Source: Pseudomonas aegrilactucae
GTDB taxonomy: Bacteria > Pseudomonadota > Gammaproteobacteria > Pseudomonadales > Pseudomonadaceae
Assembly (NCBI RefSeq): GCF_019168305.1
Contig: NZ_JAHTBI010000114.1
Coordinates: forward strand, 1 to 36,649
DNA length: 36,649 nucleotides
Reading direction: 5' to 3'
The notes beneath the pieces are model-generated. The model was not told the origin of the DNA. It ran no database searches and saw nothing but the letters and a program-made list of their open reading frames with translations. Positions within the stretch are counted from its first letter, which is position 1, and each line of letters opens with the position of its first letter. This document shows, piece after piece, positions 1 through 7,955 of the stretch. Both the position numbers and the translations under genes were made by a program.

Positions 1-1191
1 CTGCAACTGCGCCAGGCGCTGCGCTACTTCGAATCGCGCAGCGACTACGACTACATCACGCTCAACACCAGCCGCGTCAGCGGGCCGAACCTGTCACAGC
101 TGTCGCGCAGCTACAACAGCCGTGAAGACATTGCCACTGGCTGGACCAGCGACAACAGCCTGCAACTGGACCTGGACGCCGGCCGCTGGCAGCACACCGT
201 GCTGGCTGGCCTGGACTACTACCGCAAGACCTACGACAGCCACCGTTTCAGCGGCAATGCGCCGGCGCTGGACCTGGCCAACCCGGTGTATGGCAACCTG
301 CCTGAGGTCAACCGTTCGATCGACCGCGGCTCGGACCTGCACGCTCGCCAGCTGGGCCTGTACCTGCAGGAACAAGCCAAGTTCAACGAGCGCTGGGTAG
401 CGCTGCTGGGCCTGCGCCAGGACTGGGCCGACAGCACCACGCGTACCTACCGCGACGGTGCGCGCAGCACCACCCACGACAGCAAACTCACGGGACGGAT
501 CGGCTTGGTGTACCTGGCCGACAACGGCCTGGCGCCCTACATCAGCTACAGCCAGTCGTTCCTGCCGGCCGCCGGCAGTGGCAGCGACGGCAAGGCGTTT
601 TCGCCCACCGAGGGCGAGCAGTACGAGATCGGCCTTCGCTACCAGCCGGCCGGTCGCGAGCTGCTGATCAGTGCCGCGGTGTACCAGTTGACCCAGAGCA
701 ACGTGACCAGCGCCATACCCGGCTCCGACTTCGATGAACAGACCGGCAAGGAGCGCAGCACCGGTTTCGAAATCGAGGCCAAGGCGCAGCTGACCGACAA
801 CCTGGGGTTCAATGCCGGCTACGCCTACACCGATGCGCATGTGATCGCCGACAACGATGCGCTGCTGGAAGGTTCGCGCATCGAAGGCACGCCCTACCAC
901 AACGCTTCGCTGTGGCTGGACTATCGCCTCGCCGCGCTGGGGCTGCGCGACGTCACCGTGGGCGGCGGCGCGCGCTACAACGGCACCACGCACACCCTGC
1001 CGAGCATCAGCGACCGCAAGATCGCCGCCTACACGCTGTTCGATGCACAGGTCAGCTACGCGCTGGACGAGCATTGGCAACTGAGCGCGAGGGCGCAGAA
1101 CCTGACCAACCAGCGCTACATGTACTGCGCCAATTCATGCCGCTATGGCGACGAGCGCAGCCTGGTCGGCTCGGTCAGCTACACCTGGTAG
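1..1191 (+). CDS. TonB-dependent siderophore receptor, 3' part (5' end outside window)
   Basis: An open frame runs from base 1 to a stop at 1189-1191, giving about 396 residues with no start in the window. The visible part is outer-membrane beta-barrel. Alternating aromatic strands, the segment QNLTNQRYMYCANSC and the terminal aromatic residue (SYTW) are typical of the last strands of TonB-dependent receptors. The Cys pair near the C terminus (CANSC) resembles ferrichrome/FhuA-type receptors. It would import a ferric siderophore using TonB-ExbBD energy. The plug domain and any signal peptide lie upstream. Its 3' end meets the convergent thioesterase gene, and the overlap depends on where that gene really stops. 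The substrate cannot be told from this part. Confidence 0.9.
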   Translation: MQLRQALRYFESRSDYDYITLNTSRVSGPNLSQLSRSYNSREDIATGWTSDNSLQLDLDAGRWQHTVLAGLDYYRKTYDSHRFSGNAPALDLANPVYGNLPEVNRSIDRGSDLHARQLGLYLQEQAKFNERWVALLGLRQDWADSTTRTYRDGARSTTHDSKLTGRIGLVYLADNGLAPYISYSQSFLPAAGSGSDGKAFSPTEGEQYEIGLRYQPAGRELLISAAVYQLTQSNVTSAIPGSDFDEQTGKERSTGFEIEAKAQLTDNLGFNAGYAYTDAHVIADNDALLEGSRIEGTPYHNASLWLDYRLAALGLRDVTVGGGARYNGTTHTLPSISDRKIAAYTLFDAQVSYALDEHWQLSARAQNLTNQRYMYCANSCRYGDERSLVGSVSYTW

Positions 1192-1752
1192 CGTTTGGCT
1201 CGGTTGCGCCGGGCGCGGCCTCTTCCTCACGCAGGCACTGGCTGAGCTTGTCGCAACTGGCGACCAGTCGAGCAGCCAGTGCGGCAACGCCGGGGACTGT
1301 TCGCTCAGCCCCAGCGCGTGCACGAACTCGCTCGGCGCCACGGTGCCCTTGGGCCCGCGAAACAGGCCACGCATCAGCACCACGCCGACCACGCGCCCAT
1401 CCTTGACGAAGCGGTGCTCCATGAAGCTCCATTTCTCGTCCCAGCCGAGCATGCGCGTGTGCAGCTCGAAGCGCTCGAACAGGCGCAGTTCGCGGCGAAA
1501 CTTGCCCCACACATCACCCACGATGGGCACCGCCTTGCGCCGCAGCGCCACGCGAAAGGCACCGCTGCGCAGCACGTAGTCCATGCGACCGACATCGGCC
1601 AGGGTGAAATAGCGGCCGTTGGTGACATGCCGGTTCAGGTCAAGGTCCAGCGGCCATACGCGCAGGTGGATGACGGTGGTGTCCAGCCCGTGCACGGGTT
1701 TGCGCCACGGCCGGCGCAGCAGCATCAACAACAGTCGGAACCAGAGATTCAT
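1175..1752 (-). CDS. Hotdog-fold acyl-CoA thioesterase-like protein, probable frameshift near its 3' end
   Basis: The start at 1752 begins MNLWFRLLLMLLRRPW, and the body carries the hotdog segment DLDLNRHVTNGRYFTLADVG of 4-hydroxybenzoyl-CoA thioesterase-like proteins. The likely role is hydrolysis of an acyl-CoA thioester, substrate unknown. As written, the frame runs on to 1135 (205 residues) and overlaps the receptor gene by 57 bp. That tail (after WSPVA) uses rare codons such as AGG, ACA and TCA. From about 1260 to 1175 another frame reads SCDKLSQCLREEEAAPG with normal Pseudomonas codons and stops at 1175. Restoring one base near 1255-1262 would give about 192 residues and cut the overlap to 17 bp. 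I annotate that corrected extent as an inference. The gene diverges from the AraC-type regulator at 1859, which may control it. Confidence 0.75.
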
Positions 1753-1858
1753 GGGTTTCTCGCCAAAAGGATCAGTGCCGCAGTCTAGCCAGCGGCCCTG
1801 CCGGCACGATAGATTCGCAAATGACTTTTTCCATGCGAAAACTGCAAGAGCCCCAATC

Positions 1859-2824
1859 ATGCACGTAACCCTGCTGCTGGCTGACCAGTGTTCTGCCGCC
1901 AGCGCGTCCATCGCCCTGGAGCTGTTCAGCGCCGCCAACTTCTTCAACCCGGGGCCCGCACCGGTGTTCGAGGTGGTGACCGCCTCCCTGAGCGGGCGCG
2001 AGGTCATGACCCTGGGCGGGCAGCGTTTTCAGGTGAGCTGCGCGCTGGCCGCTGTCGAGCACACCGACCTGGTGGTGATTCCAGGCTTTCTGTTCACCTT
2101 GAAGGAAGCCCTGCCCAGCTTTGCCGCGCATGCCGACTGGCTGGTGCAGCAGCACGCCCGGGGCGCAAGCCTGGCGGCCATGTGCACGGCATCGTTCATG
2201 CTCGCCGAAGTCGGCCTGCTCGACACCCGCCGCGCCACCACTCACTGGGCCTTCGCCGGGCTGTTCAAGCGTCGCTACCCGCAGGTGCAGTTGAACCCGA
2301 AGCAGATCCTGTGCGAAGACGACCGCCTGATCACCAGCGGCGGTGCCAGCGCGGCAATGGACCTGCTGCTGCACCTGATCCGTCGCTTCGCCTCGCTGGC
2401 GCTGGCGCAGCAATGCAGCCGCTACCTGCTGATCGACAACGTGCGTACTGAGCAGTCCAGCTACGTGCTGTGGTCGATGCCCAAGCGTCATGGCGACCAG
2501 GAGATCCTGCAGGTGCAGAACTGGCTGGACGCGCACTTCGGCGAGGCGCTGCTGATCGACGAACTGGCGCGCCAGTTCGGTTTCGGTGTGCGCAATTTCA
2601 AGCGCAGGTTCAAGGACGCCACCGGCTATACGCCGATTGCCTACCTGCAGACCCTGCGCCTGGAGCAGGCCAAGCAATGGCTGGAAACCACCCAGATGAG
2701 CCTGGACAGCATCACCTACAAGGTCGGCTACGAGGACAGCAATTCGTTCCGTCGCCTGTTCCTCAAGCGCGTTGGGCTGCTGCCCACCGCCTACCGCAAG
2801 AAGTTCCAGGCCAGTGCGGGCTGA
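1859..2824 (+). CDS. GlxA-family AraC-type transcriptional regulator (DJ-1/PfpI + HTH)
   Basis: 321 residues from ATG 1859. Residues 1 to about 170 form a DJ-1/PfpI-like (class I amidotransferase) domain, with a Cys at the usual nucleophile-elbow position (AAMCTASFMLAE). Residues about 215-315 are an AraC double helix-turn-helix (LARQFGFGVRNFKRRFKDAT, then ITYKVGYEDSNSFRRLFLKR). Proteins of this layout are transcription activators of small catabolic or detoxification loci; the amidotransferase part senses a ligand and is normally not catalytic. A longer in-frame start exists at 1619, but it would run antisense through the thioesterase, so MHVTLLLADQ is preferred. The regulator diverges from the thioesterase across about 106 bp, making that gene a plausible target. 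Confidence 0.9.
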   Translation: MHVTLLLADQCSAASASIALELFSAANFFNPGPAPVFEVVTASLSGREVMTLGGQRFQVSCALAAVEHTDLVVIPGFLFTLKEALPSFAAHADWLVQQHARGASLAAMCTASFMLAEVGLLDTRRATTHWAFAGLFKRRYPQVQLNPKQILCEDDRLITSGGASAAMDLLLHLIRRFASLALAQQCSRYLLIDNVRTEQSSYVLWSMPKRHGDQEILQVQNWLDAHFGEALLIDELARQFGFGVRNFKRRFKDATGYTPIAYLQTLRLEQAKQWLETTQMSLDSITYKVGYEDSNSFRRLFLKRVGLLPTAYRKKFQASAG

Positions 2825-3043
2825 AGCTGCGCGAGCAGTCGCGATGGGTGACGTTGTTCAGGCGCGCTGACGTACGGCATCGCTCAACGCCGTGCCCACT
2901 TTGCAAGACCGATCGTTTTCACGGCGCGCGCTCGCCCAGGAAAGAGATGTCTTAAAACTGTAACTTTTCAGACATAACATCAAGGCAGCATCTGACATCT
3001 ATCATTGGTTGGCCCTCGGCCCTGTTCATGGATTAACTGCCCC

Positions 3044-3817
3044 ATGCGTCGTGTCGTATTCAATCAGAAAGGCGGTGTCGGCAAGTCCAGCATCGCCTGC
3101 AACCTCGCCGCCGTCAGCGCCGCCGAGGGCTATCGCACGCTGCTGGTCGACCTCGACCCGCAAGCCAATTCCACGCACTACCTCACCGGCCTTGCCGACG
3201 ATGCCATTCCCTCGGGCATTGCGGACTTCTTCAAGCAGACCCTGAGCAGCACCCCCGGCAGCCTGCGCAGCCGCGTCGCCATCACCCCCACGCAGTACGA
3301 CAACCTGCACCTGGTGACCGCGAGCCCGGAGTTGGCCGAGCTGCAGTCCAAACTCGAAAGCAAGTTCAAGATCCGAAAGCTGCGCAAGCTGCTGGTGGAA
3401 CTGTCCGAAGACTACGAACGCATCTACATAGACACCCCGCCCTCGCTGAACTTCTACACGTTCAGCGCACTGGTCGCTGCCGACCGCTTGCTGATCCCCT
3501 TCGACTGCGATGCCTTTTCGCGCCAGGCCCTGCAGCAGGTGCTGGCGCAAGTGGAAGACCTGCGCCAGGACCACAACGAAGACCTGCAGATCGAAGGCGT
3601 GGTGGTCAATCAGTTTGTCGCACGCACCGCCCTGCACCAGAGCCTGGTAGAGGCGCTGCTGGCCGACGGCCTGCCCGTGTTGCCGGTGTACCTGAGCAGC
3701 TCGATCAAGATGCGCGAGTCCCACGAAGTGTCGGTGCCGCTGGTGCATTTCGCCCCCCGCCACAAGCTGTCGCTGGAATTCGTCGACCTGCTGAGCGCAC
3801 TGGAGCGCGCCGCCTAG
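3044..3817 (+). CDS. ParA/MinD-family ATPase, orphan (no ParB alongside)
   Basis: 257 residues from ATG 3044, starting MRRVVFNQKGGVGKSS. The deviant Walker A box KGGVGKSS sits at residues 8-15, the A' motif LVDLDPQANST follows at about 36-46, and the Walker B-like YIDTPPSLNF is near residue 128. This is a ParA-type ATPase that would dimerise on DNA or a surface to position a cargo. An in-frame start at 3005 adds MVGPRPCSWINCP, which is not family-like, so 3044 is chosen. No parB, plasmid replication gene or parS-like cluster is visible. The next gene is a chemoreceptor 322 bp downstream. A role in positioning a chemosensory or other complex is possible but unproved. Confidence 0.9.
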   Translation: MRRVVFNQKGGVGKSSIACNLAAVSAAEGYRTLLVDLDPQANSTHYLTGLADDAIPSGIADFFKQTLSSTPGSLRSRVAITPTQYDNLHLVTASPELAELQSKLESKFKIRKLRKLLVELSEDYERIYIDTPPSLNFYTFSALVAADRLLIPFDCDAFSRQALQQVLAQVEDLRQDHNEDLQIEGVVVNQFVARTALHQSLVEALLADGLPVLPVYLSSSIKMRESHEVSVPLVHFAPRHKLSLEFVDLLSALERAA

Positions 3818-4139
3818 GCGCGCAACGGTGCTGCACGCCTCCTGCTCTGCGAATACCCTGGCAACTCCCGCAAGCCCTCTGGAACCTGCCTTCGCACCGT
3901 GATGGCACCACGGCATCACCGGCGCACAGAAGTTCAACTTCTATACAGAAATAAATAATTGTACAAGTTTTGCCAAAATTTATAGCATCCCCCCTACCGA
4001 GGCCTCGCGCACAGCAGGCCTGTTGATCCTCCCCCCGCCCTGGATGGCCCCCACTCTGTTTCGCAAGCGGCTCACGCTTGCGGGCAATGACTTGTTTGTG
4101 CCTGCCGGATTCATCGCCCGGCGTGATCGAGGCTAATAA
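3818..4139 (+). promoter_or_regulatory. Intergenic leader of the chemoreceptor gene: candidate promoter and hairpin
   Basis: This 322-bp gap holds no convincing gene. An AT-rich stretch at 3940-3990 contains a possible sigma70 promoter: TTGTAC at 3959-3964, a 16-bp spacer, and TATAGC at 3981-3986. Further down, 4062-4082 forms a perfect 8-bp hairpin (CGCAAGCG, 5-nt loop, CGCTTGCG) with no T run. It ends 57 nt before the chemoreceptor start, so it would lie in the mRNA leader rather than act as a terminator. Confidence 0.35.
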
Positions 4140-6074
4140 ATGGCAACCGTAATGACCCACTTCGACAACCTGAAAGTCTCGCGAAAACTCGGCGCCGGTT
4201 TCGGCTTCCTGCTACTGGCCGTGCTGGCGGTGGCCTTCGTTGGCCATACCAGCAACACCCTGCTGGTGGACCGCCTGGACACCACACGCCTGGTCGGCAC
4301 ACTCAACGATGCCGTGCAGACCATGCGCCGCACCGAAAAACAGTATGAAGTGGCCGCCGACCCGCGTTATGTGGTGACCTATCGCGAGCACCTGGGGGTG
4401 GTTCAGAACCTGGTGTCCAAGGCGCTGGCGACGATGCAGCGCGCCGAAAACCAGACGGCGCTGCGCCAGTTGCAGGCCAGCACCGCTGACTACGATCAGA
4501 CCGTGCAACGCCTGATCGACAACGACACCGCCCTGGCGGCCGCGCTGGAGCCGCTGGGGCAGCGCTCTGAAGCCTACGCGCAAACGTTGTCGTCACTGGT
4601 CGAGAGCGCCACTGCCAGCGCCTTGCAGGCGCCCGAACCGGCGAGCATCCGCAACCTGCGCAGCATGGCCGACCTGGGCAGCGCCATGGCGCAGTTTCGC
4701 CTGACGCTGCGTCGCTACATCACAGACCCCGGCAGCGCCAACCAGCACGCGCTGTTCAGTACCACCGACGCGCTGCTCGGCGAACTCGCCAGCACGCGTA
4801 CGCAACTGCCCGCGCAGCAGGCCAGCCAGCTCGAAGCGGTGCACGCCGGCATGCGCCAGTACCGCGCGGTACTGCTGGAGGTACAGGCGCTGTTCGAGCA
4901 GAAAGAGAAACTGCGCCAGCAGGTCGACCAGTACAGCGGCGCCATGGACAAGACCATGAGCAGCCTGATGGACACCCAGCAACGCCTCGCCCGCGACGAC
5001 CAGCGCAACGCCCTGCTGCAGATTGCCGGCCTGTCGCTGCTGGCATTGCTGGCCGGGCTGTTTGCGGCGGTGGTGATTGCACGGCAGATCACCGTGCCGC
5101 TGTCGGTCACCGTCGAACTGGCGCGCCGTATCGCCAAGGGCGACCTCACCTCCCAGGCCAAATCGGCACGCCGCGACGAACTGGGCGAGCTGCAGAACAC
5201 CGTGCTGGACATGGCACACAGCCTGAACGCGCTGGTCAAGGGCATCGGCAGCGGCGTGACGCACATTTCGACCTCGGCTGAAAAGCTGTCGGCCATGAGC
5301 GAGCAGACCAGCGCCGGTGTACGCCAGCAAAAAGTGGAGGTCGATCAGGTCGCGACCGCCATGCATGAAATGGCCTCTACCGTGCAGGAGGTAGCGCGCA
5401 ACACCACCGATGCCTCCGCCGCCGCCACCCTGGCCGAAGAACAGGCACGCCATGGCGGTGCGGTGGTCAAGCAGGCCACCCGCCAGATCAGCGAGCTGTC
5501 CGATGCCATCGAAGCCCTGGGCGGCGCGATGAACACCCTCACCCAGGACAGCGAGCAGATCGGCAAGGTCATCGACGTGATCAAGGCCGTTGCCGAGCAG
5601 ACCAACCTGCTGGCACTCAATGCCGCGATCGAGGCAGCGCGGGCCGGTGAGCAAGGCCGTGGTTTCGCCGTGGTGGCAGACGAAGTGCGCTCGCTGGCCC
5701 AGCGCACGCAGAACTCCACCCAGGAAATCGAAACGCTGATTACCGCCCTGCAGCAAGGGACCCAGGCAGCGTCGACGCTGATGGTTTCCAGCCGTGAACG
5801 CACGCTCGACACCGTGGTGCTGGCCCAGAAGGCCGAACACGCGATTGGCGAGATCAACCAGTCGATCGGGACCATCCAGCAGATGAGCCTGCAGATCTCC
5901 GCGGCGGCGGAGCAGCAGAGCGCCGTGGCCGACGAGATAAACAAGAGCATCATCAATGTGCGCGATGTGGCCGACCAGTCCGCGACCGCCAGCCAGCACA
6001 GCGCGGCCGCCACCCTGGAGCTGGTATCGCTGGGGCAGGACTTGCAGCGACTCACCTCGCACTTCAGAACGTGA
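4140..6074 (+). CDS. Methyl-accepting chemotaxis protein with large helical (HBM-like) sensor domain
   Basis: 644 residues. A first membrane helix at about 17-36 (LGAGFGFLLLAVLAVAFVG) precedes a periplasmic, almost wholly helical domain of about 250 residues. The second helix is at about 293-315, followed by a HAMP domain and a long cytoplasmic coiled coil. The kinase-control tip (EQTNLLALNAAIEAARAGEQ) lies near 485-505. The sensor length fits the helical bimodular class that binds organic acids in Pseudomonas; this is inferred from shape, and no ligand residues were identified. There is no C-terminal CheR-binding pentapeptide. A second ATG at 4152 (MTHFDN) is a possible start. The gene is followed after 52 bp by a c-di-GMP phosphodiesterase-like gene on the same strand. 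Confidence 0.95.
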   Translation: MATVMTHFDNLKVSRKLGAGFGFLLLAVLAVAFVGHTSNTLLVDRLDTTRLVGTLNDAVQTMRRTEKQYEVAADPRYVVTYREHLGVVQNLVSKALATMQRAENQTALRQLQASTADYDQTVQRLIDNDTALAAALEPLGQRSEAYAQTLSSLVESATASALQAPEPASIRNLRSMADLGSAMAQFRLTLRRYITDPGSANQHALFSTTDALLGELASTRTQLPAQQASQLEAVHAGMRQYRAVLLEVQALFEQKEKLRQQVDQYSGAMDKTMSSLMDTQQRLARDDQRNALLQIAGLSLLALLAGLFAAVVIARQITVPLSVTVELARRIAKGDLTSQAKSARRDELGELQNTVLDMAHSLNALVKGIGSGVTHISTSAEKLSAMSEQTSAGVRQQKVEVDQVATAMHEMASTVQEVARNTTDASAAATLAEEQARHGGAVVKQATRQISELSDAIEALGGAMNTLTQDSEQIGKVIDVIKAVAEQTNLLALNAAIEAARAGEQGRGFAVVADEVRSLAQRTQNSTQEIETLITALQQGTQAASTLMVSSRERTLDTVVLAQKAEHAIGEINQSIGTIQQMSLQISAAAEQQSAVADEINKSIINVRDVADQSATASQHSAAATLELVSLGQDLQRLTSHFRT

Positions 6075-6126
6075 GTCACCCCGAGCGGGCGGTAGCGAAG
6101 CCAAGGCACACAGGCGAGGTTGAACG

Positions 6127-7917
6127 ATGCTGAATACGCACCCACCCTACCCGATCAACGAGGCGCTTCGTCAGCAGGCGGTCAACGAACTGCGGGGGCT
6201 CGAACACAGCGACGACGAGGTGTTCGAACTGATCGTGGGCCTTGCGGCCGCGCACTTTGCCGCGCCCATCGTGCTGATTTCCATCGTCGACGAACAGCGC
6301 CAGTGGTTCAGCGCCAGGGTCGGGCTGGACGCCACCCAGACACCGCGCAACGTGTCGTTCTGTGCCCATGCACTGAGCCACAGCGAGGTGCTGGAGATCG
6401 AAGATGCCTGCCAGGATGAGCGCTTCAGGGACAACCCGCTGGTCACCGGCGCGCCGGGCATCCGCTACTACGCCGGTGCCCCGCTGGTGACCGCACAGGG
6501 GCTGGGGCTGGGTACGCTGTGCATCATCGACACCCAGCCCAGGCCGGCGATGAGCCTGACGGAGCGCGCGGTGCTGCAGCGCTATGCCCAATTGGTCATG
6601 CGCCGCATAGAAGGCCTGCGCTGCGAGGTGTATGTCGACGCGCCAACCGGGCTGCTCAACCGCACCCGGATCGAGCAGGACATTGTGCACTGCCCGAGCC
6701 CGGGCGAGGACCGCTGGCTGGTGGCCGTGGACACGATGACGCCCACTTTTCTCAACGATATCGTCAAGGCGCTTGGCTACAGCTTCATGCAAGCACTGGT
6801 GCTGGCGCTGAAGCAGCGTCTGCTGCAACGCCTGCCGCCGGAGTGCGCGCTGTACCGGATAAGCCCCACCCGCTTCGCCTTCTTCTGGCCACTGGGTGAG
6901 CCGGTGGCGCCGTTGTGTACTGCCTTGGCCCGCGATTTCGACATGCCGGTGAGCGCACAGGGCATCCCGCTCAAACTGGAGGTGACGCTGGGGCTGCTCA
7001 ACCTTGGCAGTTACCGGGACAACCGCAGCGATGCGCTACGCACCGTCATCACGGCGGCCGAAGACGCCAGGACGCGGGGGGTAGCCTGGTGCGAATACCA
7101 GCCGGAACTGGACGCCGCGCAGCAGCGTGCCTTTCTTCTGCTGACCTCGCTGGCGCAAGCGATCCACCTGAATGACCAACTGAGCCTGGTGTACCAGCCG
7201 CGCATCGACCTGAAAACTGGCGCCTGCACCTCTGTCGAGGCCTTGCTGCGCTGGGAACATCCGACACTGGGCTGGATCGGCCCGGCCGAGTTCATCCCGC
7301 TGGCGGAAAAGACCGCCCTGATTCGGCCCCTGAGTACCTGGGTGCTGCACGCGGCGATCAGGCAGGTGTCGGCGTGGCGCAAGCAATCGCTCGGCATCAA
7401 GGTCGCCATCAATGTCACGGCCCAGGATGTGTCGGGCCCGGCGTTCATCGACCTGATGTTCGAACTGATGGCGCGCCATGACGTAGACCCCGGATCGTTC
7501 GAACTCGAATTCACCGAAAGCGCGCTGATCGCCAACCCCCAGGAAGTCAGCAGGCAACTGCAACGTGTGCGCGCCGCGGGCATCGATGTGGCCATCGACG
7601 ACTTCGGCACGGGTTACAGCAACTGGACCTACCTGCGGCAGTTGCCCGCCACCACGGTGAAGCTGGATCAGTCGCTGATTCGCAACATTCACAGTGAGGA
7701 GAAGGACAAGCGCGTGGTGCAGACGCTGATCAGCCTGGCGAAGAAGTTGCGCTACCGGGTGGTGGCCGAAGGCATCGAGACGGTCGAGCAATTGAGCGCG
7801 GTGCGCGAGTGGGGGTGCGATGAAGCGCAGGGGTATCTGATTGCCATGCCGATGACGCAGGAACAACTGCTGGCGTGGTTTTCAACCGACTGCGGCACGG
7901 CCGAGCGCAGCGCCTGA
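6127..7917 (+). CDS. GAF-degenerate GGDEF-EAL protein, likely c-di-GMP phosphodiesterase
   Basis: 596 residues. A GAF domain (about 15-165) is followed by a diguanylate-cyclase-like domain (about 178-325) and an EAL domain (about 345-590). The cyclase-like domain begins PTGLLNRTRIEQD but has SPTRFAFF where GGDEF should stand, so it is probably inactive. The EAL domain keeps the expected catalytic and metal positions: EALLRW near 372, N in INVTAQDV, E in ELEFTES, DDFGTGYS, K in VKLDQSL, E in VVAEGIET, and Q in AQGYL. I infer hydrolysis of c-di-GMP in response to a GAF ligand or to the degenerate domain binding GTP. No membrane segment or signal peptide is seen. GAGG about 8 nt before the ATG fits a ribosome site. 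It follows the chemoreceptor gene by 52 bp and could be co-transcribed. Confidence 0.93.
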   Translation: MLNTHPPYPINEALRQQAVNELRGLEHSDDEVFELIVGLAAAHFAAPIVLISIVDEQRQWFSARVGLDATQTPRNVSFCAHALSHSEVLEIEDACQDERFRDNPLVTGAPGIRYYAGAPLVTAQGLGLGTLCIIDTQPRPAMSLTERAVLQRYAQLVMRRIEGLRCEVYVDAPTGLLNRTRIEQDIVHCPSPGEDRWLVAVDTMTPTFLNDIVKALGYSFMQALVLALKQRLLQRLPPECALYRISPTRFAFFWPLGEPVAPLCTALARDFDMPVSAQGIPLKLEVTLGLLNLGSYRDNRSDALRTVITAAEDARTRGVAWCEYQPELDAAQQRAFLLLTSLAQAIHLNDQLSLVYQPRIDLKTGACTSVEALLRWEHPTLGWIGPAEFIPLAEKTALIRPLSTWVLHAAIRQVSAWRKQSLGIKVAINVTAQDVSGPAFIDLMFELMARHDVDPGSFELEFTESALIANPQEVSRQLQRVRAAGIDVAIDDFGTGYSNWTYLRQLPATTVKLDQSLIRNIHSEEKDKRVVQTLISLAKKLRYRVVAEGIETVEQLSAVREWGCDEAQGYLIAMPMTQEQLLAWFSTDCGTAERSA

Positions 7918-7937
7918 CCACCCCAGGCCCGGGGTGG
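7918..7937. terminator. Short GC hairpin between convergent genes
   Basis: CCACCCC and GGGGTGG pair around a 6-nt loop, immediately after the stop of the EAL gene and 19 bp from the 3' end of mqo. No T run follows on either strand, so factor-independent termination is uncertain. Confidence 0.35.
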
Positions 7938-7955
7938 TCAAGCTGACGGGGGGCG

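Noticed and set aside
4593..6104. 503-residue minus-strand open frame antisense to the chemoreceptor
   Set aside because: His/Gly/Leu-rich shadow; the chemoreceptor reads without fault on the other strand.
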